Part shown: piece after piece, positions 1-8,219 of the stretch
Numbering within the stretch: the stretch's first letter is position 1
Layout: every line of letters begins with the position of its first letter
NCBI RefSeq assembly: GCF_003259365.1
Contig: NZ_QLLY01000016.1
Location: 62,001 to 126,000 of the forward strand
Origin: Streptomyces sp. PsTaAH-137
GTDB taxonomy: Bacteria; Actinomycetota; Actinomycetes; Streptomycetales; Streptomycetaceae
Direction: 5' to 3'
DNA: 64,000 bases
Notes under the pieces: model-generated
The model's input: the letters and a program-made list of their open reading frames with translations, nothing else
Databases searched by the model: none
What the model was told of the DNA's origin: nothing
Made by a program: the position numbers and the translations under genes

Positions 1-396
1 CTCACCGCCGTCCACGTGCCGCCGCACCGGTCCGGCCGCGGCTGCGCGCTCGCCCAGTACGCCCATCCCGTCGGCGGCCGCCCGGCCGCCACCGTCGCCG
101 CCATCGTCGACACCGCTCCGGACGGCACCCTCCTGCGGGCCGAACTCACCGTCGGCACCCGGGTGTCACCGCCCGCCGCCCTCGACGTCACCCACCGGTG
201 GGCCGAGGCGGGGGAGGCCGCCGCGTGGACCGTGCGCGCCGCACCGACCGAGCCCCTGGACCGGCAGGAACCACCGGCCACTCACATCAGGCACGTCGTC
301 CGCGTCCTCGCGGACCGCGCCCTGACCGAGGCACTGACCCGGGCCCGCCACCGCGCCCCCGGCACGCCGCCCCCGCCGCCCGAGGAGACCCCATGA
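1..396 (+). CDS. FAD subunit of a molybdenum hydroxylase, C-terminal end (partial)
   Basis: Only the last 131 codons are present; the gene starts outside the window. The segment resembles the C-terminal domain of CO/xanthine dehydrogenase flavoproteins: a strand-rich stretch with VAAIVDTAPDG, then PLDRQEPPATHIRHVV and a helix ending in RALTEALTRAR, the usual tail that packs against the FAD domain. The flavin-binding motifs would lie upstream. The stop overlaps the next start (ATGA at 393-396), which supports a shared enzyme: flavoprotein plus the fused iron-sulfur/molybdenum chain. The family assignment rests on the tail and the neighbour only. Confidence 0.7.
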   Translation, partial: LTAVHVPPHRSGRGCALAQYAHPVGGRPAATVAAIVDTAPDGTLLRAELTVGTRVSPPAALDVTHRWAEAGEAAAWTVRAAPTEPLDRQEPPATHIRHVVRVLADRALTEALTRARHRAPGTPPPPPEETP

Positions 397-3218
397 CCAC
401 CCCGGCCCACGCGTCCCACGGGTGCGGGACCCTCGCCGACCACCTCCGCGACTGCGAGGGCCGCACCTCCGTCCGGCTCGGCTGCGAAGAAGGCGTCTGC
501 GGCTCCTGCACGGTCCTCCTCGACGGCCGTACCGCACGCGCCTGCACCGTCCTCGCCGCGCAGGCCCAGGGCCTTCCGGTGCGCACCGCCGAGGACACCG
601 GGGACGCGCTCATGCGCCACCTGCGCCAGGTGCTCTGGGCGGAACACGCCTTCCAGTGCGGCTTCTGCGCCAGCGGCTTCCTCCTGGAGATCCACGCCCT
701 GCTCACCGAGAACCCCGACCCCACCGAGGCCGAGGTCCGGCACCACCTCGCAGGCAACCTCTGCCGGTGCACCGGCTACGAGAGCATCGTCCGCGCGGTC
801 CTGACCGCGGCCCGCACCCGCCCGCGCGAGCACGACCCGGCCGGGCCGCCCGACCCCGCCGGCGTCACCGACCCGACCGTCGGCACCCGGGCGCTGCGCG
901 CCGAGGACCGGACCGTCCTCGACGGGCGGGCACGCTACATCGCCGACCTCGTCGTGCCGGGGACCCTGCACGCCCGCTTCGTCAGGGGCGACCGGCCGCA
1001 CGCCCGCATCACCGGCATCGACGCGTCGGCCGCCCGCGCCGCCCCCGGCGTCGTCGCCGTCCTCACCGCCGCCGACCTGCGCGACAGCCTGAACCCCATC
1101 GGCATCGCCTGCCCCCTGGAGGGCTACACCGCGCCCGCGTTCACACCGCTCGCCGAGGACCGCGTCCGCTTCGAGGGCGACCCGGTGGCCCTCGTCGTCG
1201 CCACCGGCCAGGCCGCGGCCGAGGACGCCGCCGCGCTCGTCGCCGTCGGCTACGAGGACCTGCCGCCCGTACTGGACGCGCGGGCCGGCGACGACGGCAC
1301 GCAACCTCCGCTCTTCCCCGACCTCCCCGGCAACGTGCTGTACACCGAGCACCGCGGCCACGGCGACGTGAGCGGCGCCTTCGCCCGCGCCGCGCGCGTC
1401 GTGCGCCACCGGCTCCGGCAGGACCGGGTGCAGAACGCGCCCCTCGAACCCCGCGGCGGACTCGCCTCGTGGGACTCCGCCGAGGGGCGTCTCACGTACG
1501 ACGTGGCGTCGCAGTCGCCGACCTCCCACCGTCAGTACCTCGCCGACGTCCTCGGGCTCGGCCTCGACGCCGTCCGCGTCCGGGTCCCCGCCAACATGGG
1601 CGGCTCCTTCGGCATCAAGGGCGGTGTGTTCCGCGAGGACATCGCCGTGTGCTGGGCGAGCCGGCACCTGGCACGGCCCGTGCGCTGGATCGAGGACCGC
1701 CGCGAGCACCTGATCGCCGCCGGACAGGCGCGCGGCGAAGAGGTCGACATCGAGGCGGCGCTCGGCCCCGACGGCGAACTGCTGGCCCTGCGCGCCGACC
1801 TCGTCGTCGACCAGGGCGCCTACCCCGTCCCGCCGATCGCCAGCGCCGTCTTCGTCGCACTCGTCGGCTGCCTGATCCCCAACGCCTACCACGTGCCCGC
1901 CTACGAGTTCACCGGCCGCCTGGCGCTCACCAACCGCACCCCGTACGTCGCGTACCGCGGTCCCTGGGAGATGGCGACCTTCGCCGCCGAACGCACCATG
2001 GACCTCCTCGCCCGCGAACTCGGCGAGGAGCCCGCCGACTACCGGCTGCGCCACCTCGCCCCGGTCGGCGGCCCCGACCCGCGCACGGCGACCGGCGCCC
2101 GCCTCACCGACGTACCCGCCCTCGGATCGACCCTGCGCCGGGCCCGCGCCGAGGCCGACGTCGGCGAGTTCCGCGCCCGGCAGGCACGCGACCGCGCGGC
2201 CGGCCGGCTCACCGGCCTCGGCATCGCGACACTGCTGGAGCCCGCCCCCGGACCCTGGAGCCTGCACGAGGCGATGGGCGCCCACATGGGCCCCGAACCC
2301 GTCCGCGTGCTGTTCACCCCGGAAGGCCGCCCGCAGATCAGGACCGGCCAGATCCCGCACGGCCAGGGCCACGTCACCACCCTCGCCCAGATCGCCGCGT
2401 CCACCCTCGGCCTGCCCCTGCACACGGTGGAGGTCGTGCACGGCGACACCGACACCGTGCCGTACAGCCTCGCCGGAACCGGCGCGAGCCGGGCCGCCGC
2501 CCTCGCCGGCGGGGGAGTGCTGCGCGCCTCCCGCACCCTGCGCGCCCGGCTCCTCGCGGACACCGCGCGGCGCACCGGACGGCCCGCCGCCCGGCTCGAC
2601 ATCGCGGCCGGGGAAGTGGTGGACACCCGCGACGGCCGCGCCCTCGGCACGGTCACCGCACTCGCCGCGGCCTGCGTCGCCACCTCGGGGGAACCCTCGC
2701 CGCTCGACGTGAGCGAGGTCTTCGACAGCGAGGAAACCGGATGGGCGGAGGCCACCCACTGCTGCTGGGTGGAGATCGACCCCGACCTGGGCACGGTGGC
2801 CGTCGAGCGCTACCTGATCGTCGCCGACAGCGGACGCATCATCAACCCGGCCGTCGCCGACGGGCAGTTGCGCGGCGGCGCCGTGCAGGGCATCGGCACG
2901 GTCCTCCAGGAAAGGTCCGGCTACGGTCCCGACGGCGCCCAGCTCGCCCGCGATCTGACGGAGTACCTGCTGCCCACCACCCGCACCGCCCCCGCCATCG
3001 AGGTCGTCCACCTGGAGTCGCCGCGCGCGGGCGACGTGCCCTACCGCGGCCTCGGCGAGGGCGGCGCGGTGCTCGCGCCCGCCGCCGTGGTCGGCGCCGT
3101 CGAGGACGCCCTCGCCCACCGCGGCGTCCGGCTCACCGAGCGCCACCTGCCGCCCTGGCGCGTCCTCGGCCTGCTGGCCGCCGACCGGACCCCTACGCCC
3201 GTACCGGAGTACCGATGA
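393..3218 (+). CDS. Molybdopterin hydroxylase with fused [2Fe-2S] domain (xanthine/CO dehydrogenase family)
   Basis: 941 residues from the ATG that overlaps the preceding stop. Residues 1 to about 150 are a small-subunit domain with both cluster signatures: CEEGVCGSC plus a later Cys, and CGFC followed by NLCRCTGY. After a Pro-rich linker comes a full molybdenum-binding chain (GTRALRAEDRTVLDG, NMGGSFGIKGG, AYRGPWE, then GLGEGG, whose Glu is the expected catalytic base). It lacks the AYxCSFR loop of form I CO dehydrogenase, so it is more likely an aromatic or heterocycle hydroxylase or aldehyde oxidase. In most relatives the two parts are separate proteins; here they are fused. The operon position suggests tailoring of the peptide or a precursor. 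The substrate is unknown. Confidence 0.85.
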   Translation: MTTPAHASHGCGTLADHLRDCEGRTSVRLGCEEGVCGSCTVLLDGRTARACTVLAAQAQGLPVRTAEDTGDALMRHLRQVLWAEHAFQCGFCASGFLLEIHALLTENPDPTEAEVRHHLAGNLCRCTGYESIVRAVLTAARTRPREHDPAGPPDPAGVTDPTVGTRALRAEDRTVLDGRARYIADLVVPGTLHARFVRGDRPHARITGIDASAARAAPGVVAVLTAADLRDSLNPIGIACPLEGYTAPAFTPLAEDRVRFEGDPVALVVATGQAAAEDAAALVAVGYEDLPPVLDARAGDDGTQPPLFPDLPGNVLYTEHRGHGDVSGAFARAARVVRHRLRQDRVQNAPLEPRGGLASWDSAEGRLTYDVASQSPTSHRQYLADVLGLGLDAVRVRVPANMGGSFGIKGGVFREDIAVCWASRHLARPVRWIEDRREHLIAAGQARGEEVDIEAALGPDGELLALRADLVVDQGAYPVPPIASAVFVALVGCLIPNAYHVPAYEFTGRLALTNRTPYVAYRGPWEMATFAAERTMDLLARELGEEPADYRLRHLAPVGGPDPRTATGARLTDVPALGSTLRRARAEADVGEFRARQARDRAAGRLTGLGIATLLEPAPGPWSLHEAMGAHMGPEPVRVLFTPEGRPQIRTGQIPHGQGHVTTLAQIAASTLGLPLHTVEVVHGDTDTVPYSLAGTGASRAAALAGGGVLRASRTLRARLLADTARRTGRPAARLDIAAGEVVDTRDGRALGTVTALAAACVATSGEPSPLDVSEVFDSEETGWAEATHCCWVEIDPDLGTVAVERYLIVADSGRIINPAVADGQLRGGAVQGIGTVLQERSGYGPDGAQLARDLTEYLLPTTRTAPAIEVVHLESPRAGDVPYRGLGEGGAVLAPAAVVGAVEDALAHRGVRLTERHLPPWRVLGLLAADRTPTPVPEYR

Positions 3219-4471
3219 GACTGAGCAGGATTCCGCATGCCGAACTGCTGGGTGCCCCCCTGCCCGACCCGCACACCACCGACACCGACTTGGCACAGCA
3301 CCTGGGTCTCACCCGGTTCACCGACGCGGGCTTCCCCTGGTTCACCCCCGTCGGCCAGCGCCTGGTCACCCACATCCGGCAGGTCGTCCGCCGGGAGATG
3401 GAACGCGCCGGGTACGCGGAGCTGCGCGGACCCGCCGTGCACCGCGTCGAGACCCTCGCGCCGGCCGGCTGGCTGGAGCGGTTCGGCGGCGAACTGATCA
3501 ATTTCGGCCCGCCGTTCGAGCAGTACACGCTCGCCGCCACCAGCGAGGAACCGCTGCTGAGCTACCTCGGCCCCGGCGGTCTCGTCTCGCACCGCCAACT
3601 GCCCATGCGGCTCTTCGAGTTCCGGGAGATCTTCCGCTTCCGCGACCGGGCCGAGGGGATCTACAACTCCCGCCAGTTCCAGTGCTGCCTGTTCGCCAGC
3701 CTCGACACCGACCACGACGCCTACCTGCGCAGCGCCGAGCACGCCCAGCGCACCGTCCGCGCGGTCCTCGACCGGCTGGGACTGCGCGCCGAACTCGTCC
3801 GCGACGAGGCGACGGGCGGCTTCGAGTTCATCTTCCCCTACGCCCGCGGCGATCGGCCCCGCAGCCGCACCATCCCCTACCACCGCGACGCCACCCGCCC
3901 CACGACGGCCACCGACGACATCCCGCAGGGCGGTGTCGCCATGGGATACGGGTACACCCACACCCCCGCCTTCGACGTCCGCTTCCGCGACGCGGACAAC
4001 CAGGTGCGCGTGCCCGTGATGGGCACCTACGGCATCGGCGTCCAGCGATGCGTGGTGGCCCTGCTGGAGCAGCACCGCGTCCCCGGCGGCATCGCCCTGC
4101 CCGCCTCCGTCCGGCCGTTCGACGTCGTGGTGACCCCCCAGGGGCGCGGCCCCGGCCAGGCGCGGGCGGCCGAGCGGATCTACGACACCCTCGTCGACGC
4201 CGGTGCCGGCGCCGTCCTCGACGACCGGCACGGCGCCTCCATGGGCTGCCGGATGCGCTTCGCCGACGCGATGGGCGTGCCCTGGCGCGTCGTCGTCGGC
4301 CGCGACGAGGCCCAGAGCGGCACCGTCCGGCTGCGCGGGGCGCGCGGCGCGGACGAACCCGAACGCACCCTGACCGCGGACGGCCTCCTCGACCACCTGG
4401 CCCGGCGCGGCCACGAGGAGTGGACCGGCGCCGCCGCCCTCCACGACGAAGAATTCGGAGCGATCGCATGA
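3215..4471 (+). CDS. Prolyl-tRNA synthetase-like protein lacking the editing insert
   Basis: 418 residues, translationally coupled to the genes on both sides (ATGA overlaps). The order is that of class II prolyl-tRNA synthetases: motif 1 helix (TPVGQRLVTHIRQVVRREM), a TSEEPLLSYL segment like the proline/ATP loop, a diverged motif 2 (FRFRDRAEGIYNSRQFQ instead of FRdE..RPRfGlmRgREF), motif 3 GTYGIGVQR, then an anticodon-binding domain starting PFDVVVTP. Bacterial ProRS is about 570 residues because of an editing insert between motifs 2 and 3; that insert is missing. Motif 2 divergence and cluster location argue against a housekeeping enzyme. It could be a drug-resistant copy, an amino-acid activator feeding biosynthesis, or a tRNA charger for a tRNA-dependent step. 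Confidence 0.75.
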   Translation: MRLSRIPHAELLGAPLPDPHTTDTDLAQHLGLTRFTDAGFPWFTPVGQRLVTHIRQVVRREMERAGYAELRGPAVHRVETLAPAGWLERFGGELINFGPPFEQYTLAATSEEPLLSYLGPGGLVSHRQLPMRLFEFREIFRFRDRAEGIYNSRQFQCCLFASLDTDHDAYLRSAEHAQRTVRAVLDRLGLRAELVRDEATGGFEFIFPYARGDRPRSRTIPYHRDATRPTTATDDIPQGGVAMGYGYTHTPAFDVRFRDADNQVRVPVMGTYGIGVQRCVVALLEQHRVPGGIALPASVRPFDVVVTPQGRGPGQARAAERIYDTLVDAGAGAVLDDRHGASMGCRMRFADAMGVPWRVVVGRDEAQSGTVRLRGARGADEPERTLTADGLLDHLARRGHEEWTGAAALHDEEFGAIA

Positions 4472-5544
4472 CCCGCACGGCGTCCGCCGACAGCACCCCG
4501 CGAACCCGCCCGGAGCCCTGGACGGCCCGCTGGCCCGCCCCCCTCGCGCCCGGCGCCACCCTCGGTGTCTGGGCCCCCAGCTCCCCGGCCCCGGTCGTCT
4601 TCCCGCGCCGGTTCGCCCGCGGCGTCACCGCGCTGCGCCGCCGCGGCTACACCGTCGTCACCGGCGAGTCCTGCCGCTCCGCGCACGGCGCGGCCACCCT
4701 GCCGCCCGCCGACCTCGCGGCGGAACTGCACACGCTCCTGGAGGAGACCGACGGCGTGATCGCGGCCGTCGGCGGCTGGACGCTCACCCCCGTCCTGCCG
4801 CACCTCGACTTCGAGCGGATCGGCCGCGCCGGCCGGCCCCTGGTCGGCTACAGCGACCTGACCTCCCTCGTCAACCTCGTGCCCCGCCGGTCCGGCCTCG
4901 TCGCCTTCCACGGGCCCATGGTCGTCTCCGAGTGGGGCGAGGCGGACGGCCCGTGGCAGGCCACCGAGCGGGAGTTCGACGCGGTGCTGGGCGCCGACCC
5001 GCACCCCGGCGGGCGGACCGTGGTGACGAGCGGCGACTGGTCGGACGAGAACCTGTTCTGGGACCGGGAGGACGACCGCCGCCGCCGGGGCAACAGCGGC
5101 GAACAGCCGGCGCGCGTACTGCGCCCCGGTGAGGCCACCGGCCCGCTGTGGGGCGGCTCTCTCCTCGTCCTCGGCCTGCTGCTGGGCACCCCGCTGTGGC
5201 CCGAACCCGCCCCGGGATCGCTCCTCTTCCTGGAGGCGGACGGCATGGCCCCGGACGAACTGTGGGCCCGTCTGGAGCAGTTCCGCCTCGCCGGGGTCCT
5301 TGACCGGGCGGCCGGCGTGGTCCTGGGCAGGATCAGCGGACCGCGGCCGACCGCGTCCGGGTACGCCGGGTACGACGAAATCCTGCTCCGCTGCCTCCCG
5401 GCCGGGCTGCCCGTCGCCGCGGGCTTCCCGCTCGGCCACGCCGACCCCATGGCCACCCTCCCCGTCGGCGCCCCGGCCACGCTGCACTGCCCCGACCCGG
5501 CCGGCACCCCCACACTCCGCCTGCTGCCCCCGAACCGCTCCTAG
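4468..5544 (+). CDS. S66-family serine peptidase, MccF/LD-carboxypeptidase-like
   Basis: 358 residues. The N-terminal half begins with LGVWAPSSP and carries the nucleophile elbow VGYSDLTSL. The C-terminal half has LLFLEADG (the family Glu) and GHADPMATLPVG (the family His), so the Ser-Glu-His triad is complete. Family members are cytoplasmic: LdcA trims murein tetrapeptides, and MccF destroys microcin C by cleaving the bond between aminoacyl group and nucleotide, giving self-immunity. It is the last gene of the + operon and overlaps the ProRS-like gene, which favours an immunity or maturation role over murein recycling. The specificity loop cannot be read with confidence. Confidence 0.8.
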   Translation: MTRTASADSTPRTRPEPWTARWPAPLAPGATLGVWAPSSPAPVVFPRRFARGVTALRRRGYTVVTGESCRSAHGAATLPPADLAAELHTLLEETDGVIAAVGGWTLTPVLPHLDFERIGRAGRPLVGYSDLTSLVNLVPRRSGLVAFHGPMVVSEWGEADGPWQATEREFDAVLGADPHPGGRTVVTSGDWSDENLFWDREDDRRRRGNSGEQPARVLRPGEATGPLWGGSLLVLGLLLGTPLWPEPAPGSLLFLEADGMAPDELWARLEQFRLAGVLDRAAGVVLGRISGPRPTASGYAGYDEILLRCLPAGLPVAAGFPLGHADPMATLPVGAPATLHCPDPAGTPTLRLLPPNRS

Positions 5545-5773
5545 GGCGTGTCTTCACCCTCCCCTCTGCCCCGCGACGCCTGGCACGCTCCCCCACCCTC
5601 GAACCGGCTTCGCACGGCTCGGGCGGGAGGTACTCCCTTCGCCGCACCGGGCACAAGGCCGAGTACGTCGAGTACGAGGCCGTGCACCCGGCGCGCCGAG
5701 ACCTCGCTCACCCGTCCACAACCTCCCCGGACAGAACACCCAGGCAGCCGTTCCCCGTCCGCCGACGACCGAG

Positions 5774-5812
5774 CACCCGGGCACGCCACGACGACCGTGG
5801 CGTGCCCGGGTG
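5774..5812. terminator. Bidirectional hairpin terminator between convergent operons
   Basis: A perfect 17-bp stem (5774-5790 with 5796-5812) and a 5-nt loop lie between the end of the + operon (5544) and the end of the - operon (5837). There is no long T tract, which is common for GC-rich actinomycete terminators. The rest of the 5545-5836 gap shows no gene. Confidence 0.8.
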
Positions 5813-5836
5813 TTCCGCGAGGGAGCCGCACGCCGC

Positions 5837-7132
5837 TCACCGGGGCCCGGAATCCACCGCCGCCTCCTTCTGCGCGTCCGCGAACTCGCGCATCCCGCGC
5901 AGCGGCGAGCACACCACCCACGCGGCGGCCAGGCAACTGCCGCACGCCGCCGTCCACAAGGTGGCGCGCACACCCACGGACGAGCCGAGGACGCCCCCGG
6001 CCAGGGCGCCCAGCGTCATCGCGCCGAAGCCGAGGAAACGCACCGTGGCGTTCACCCGGGCCAGCATCGCCTCCGGGCAGATCGCCTGGCGGTAGCTGAC
6101 CTGGGCGACGTTGTAGACGACGACGCCGTACCCCATGACGAACAGACCGGCCAGCGCCGGCGCGAGCAGCGGGCCGCGCCCCGCGAGCGGAACCAGCAGC
6201 AGCGCGGGAAAGGTCACCGACGGCACCAGCCACACCGCCCGCGCCTGACCGACCCGGCGGACCACCCGGTACGCCGACAGCGCGCCCAGCACACCGCCGA
6301 GCCCCAGCACGGCCAGCACCGCCCCGACGAGGGAACCGCCGAGACCGAGCACCTGGGTCAGGAAGAGGACCTGGACGGCGCTGAGCACACCGGCGAAGAA
6401 GTTCGCCGTCGCGGTGCACCCGGTGATGGCCAGCAGCGTCCGGCTGCGTCCGAGGAACCGCAGTCCTGCGCCGATCTCCGCGAACAGCGCCCGCTCCGGT
6501 CCCGCCGCGCGCCCCGCCGGGTCCGGCTCCCGCACGCGCCGCAGCAGCGCGGCGGCGCCCAGATGACCCAGCGCCGTCGCCAGCACCGGAGCGGCGGGCC
6601 CCACGAGCTGGGCCAGCGCGCCGCCCACGCCGGGCCCGGCGATCTGGGCGAGGGACTGACTCGACTGGAGCCGCGCGTTGCCCCGCACCAGCTCCTCGCG
6701 GTCCACCAGGAGCGGCAGATGGGACTGGTATGCGACGTCGAACAGGACAGCGAGGACCCCGCACAGCAGTGCCACCACGATCAGCTGGGTGACCGTCAGC
6801 AGTCCGCCCCACCAGGCCGCGGGAACCGTGCACAGCAACAGCGCCCGCCCGGTGGAGGCGCGCCGCATCATCAGCCGCTGCCGGGCCCGGGCCACCCACA
6901 CCCCAGCCGGCAGGCCGATCAGCAGGTAACCCGTGGTCTCCGCCGCGCTGAGCAGCCCCATCTCCAGCGGGGTCGCCGCCAGCGCGGTCGCCGCGAGCAG
7001 CGGAAGCAGCGTGTTGCCGATGTACGTACCGAACTGGCTGACCGACTCCGCCGCCCAGAACAGGTGGAAGGCGTGCCGGTCGCGGCGGGCGCCCGGCGGG
7101 GCCGCGGGCACGGTGGCCGGGCCGCCGCTCAC
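5837..7132 (-). CDS. MFS transporter, probable exporter of the cluster product
   Basis: 431 residues from a GTG that overlaps the threonine-aldolase stop (GTGA, 7129-7132). About twelve hydrophobic segments are visible, with FWAAESVSQFGTYIGNTLLP at the N-terminus and the interdomain region RRVREPDPAGRAAGPE; this is the MFS-3/enterobactin-exporter-like type often found beside NRPS and siderophore genes. It is the last gene of the long - operon and ends at the hairpin at 5774-5812. The most likely role is export and so partial self-protection. A longer in-frame reading to 7477 is low-complexity Arg/Pro and is rejected as start. Confidence 0.85.
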   Translation of the reverse strand: MSGGPATVPAAPPGARRDRHAFHLFWAAESVSQFGTYIGNTLLPLLAATALAATPLEMGLLSAAETTGYLLIGLPAGVWVARARQRLMMRRASTGRALLLCTVPAAWWGGLLTVTQLIVVALLCGVLAVLFDVAYQSHLPLLVDREELVRGNARLQSSQSLAQIAGPGVGGALAQLVGPAAPVLATALGHLGAAALLRRVREPDPAGRAAGPERALFAEIGAGLRFLGRSRTLLAITGCTATANFFAGVLSAVQVLFLTQVLGLGGSLVGAVLAVLGLGGVLGALSAYRVVRRVGQARAVWLVPSVTFPALLLVPLAGRGPLLAPALAGLFVMGYGVVVYNVAQVSYRQAICPEAMLARVNATVRFLGFGAMTLGALAGGVLGSSVGVRATLWTAACGSCLAAAWVVCSPLRGMREFADAQKEAAVDSGPR

Positions 7133-8208
7133 CCCCGGGCCCCGGGCGCGCCGCTCTTGTCGGCCATGACGTCGCCGAGCACCGAGACGGCCCGGTCGAC
7201 ATCGGCCGCCGTGACCCCGCGGTGGGTGACCGCGCGGACACGTCCCCGGCCCAGCTCCGCGAGACGCACCCCGCGCACGCGCGCCGCCTCGATCAGGGAC
7301 TCCGTGGTGTGCGGGGTGTGCTCGGGGTCCACGGTGAAGAACACCATGTTGGTGCGCGGCGGTTCGGGGTCGAGCAGCAGCCCGGGCACGGTCGCGAGGC
7401 CGTCGGCCAGCCGGCGGGCGTGCGCGTGGTCGTCGACGAGGCGGTCGGTCATCTCGGTCAGGGCGAGGATGCCGCACGCGGCGATGAGACCGGCCTGCCG
7501 CATGCCCCCGCCGAGCATCTTGCGGTAGCGGCGGGCGGTGGCGATGGACCGCTCGTCGCCGACGAGCACCGAGCCGACCGGCGCGGACAGTCCCTTCGAC
7601 AGACAGAACTGGACGGTGTCCGCGGGCGCGGCGAGATCGGCTGCCGGCACCCCGAGGGCGAGCGCCGCGTTGAAGACGCGCGCGCCGTCCAGGTGCAGGG
7701 CGACCCCGTGCTCGTGGGCGAGGGCGCCGGCCGCCGTCAGGTAGCCGGGGTCGAGGGGGATTCCCCCGAGACGGTTGTGCGGGGTCTCCAGGCAGAGCAC
7801 GGCGGGCAGCGCGAACTGGGGGTCGTCGCGGTCCACGTCGAACGCCTCGGCGATCGCGGCGAGCGGGAGGGTGCCGTCCGGGTCGGCCGTGAGCGGTTCG
7901 TAGACGATGCCGCCGAACACCGAGGCGCCGCCCGCCTCGTAGACGTAGAGATCGGTCTCGGAGCCGACGACGGCCTTGCCGCCGCGCGGGCTGTGGGTCA
8001 GCAGCGCGGCGAGGTTGGCCATGGTGCCGCTGGGCATCAGGCAGCCGGCCTGCTTGCCGAGCGCCTTGGCGGAGAGTTCCTCCAGTTCGGCGACGGTCGG
8101 GTCCTCGCCGTAGACGTCGTCGCCCAGCGGCGCGGCCGCCGCGGCCTCCAGCATCCGAGGGGTGGGCAGGGTGAAGGTGTCGCTGCGGAGTTCCACGACA
8201 TGGCTCAC
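7129..8208 (-). CDS. Low-specificity threonine aldolase (beta-eliminating)
   Basis: 359 residues; GTG start preceded by GAGGAAA 8 nt upstream. It begins with VELRSDTFTLP, typical of L-threonine/allo-threonine aldolases, has LPSGTMAN and HLDGAR for cofactor and substrate binding, and CLSKGLSAPVGS, whose Lys should hold PLP. The family interconverts glycine plus an aldehyde with beta-hydroxy amino acids. Here it may split threonine to supply glycine for the glycine-like A domains, or build a beta-hydroxy amino acid. It starts 11 nt after the lyase gene and overlaps the transporter. Confidence 0.85.
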   Translation of the reverse strand: MSHVVELRSDTFTLPTPRMLEAAAAAPLGDDVYGEDPTVAELEELSAKALGKQAGCLMPSGTMANLAALLTHSPRGGKAVVGSETDLYVYEAGGASVFGGIVYEPLTADPDGTLPLAAIAEAFDVDRDDPQFALPAVLCLETPHNRLGGIPLDPGYLTAAGALAHEHGVALHLDGARVFNAALALGVPAADLAAPADTVQFCLSKGLSAPVGSVLVGDERSIATARRYRKMLGGGMRQAGLIAACGILALTEMTDRLVDDHAHARRLADGLATVPGLLLDPEPPRTNMVFFTVDPEHTPHTTESLIEAARVRGVRLAELGRGRVRAVTHRGVTAADVDRAVSVLGDVMADKSGAPGARG

Positions 8209-8219
8209 GGGGTGTTTCC

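Noticed and set aside
282..3296. 1004-codon - strand frame opposite the molybdenum hydroxylase
   Set aside because: Composition is Gly/Ala/Val repeats without any motif, while the + frame has both iron-sulfur signatures and the GEGG motif.
3215..4471. Housekeeping prolyl-tRNA synthetase
   Set aside because: Too short, motif 2 is diverged, and it is embedded in a biosynthetic operon by translational overlaps.
5545..5836. A small gene or riboswitch around the 5774-5812 hairpin
   Set aside because: The symmetric hairpin lies between convergent gene ends and no start with a ribosome site is present, so a terminator explains it.
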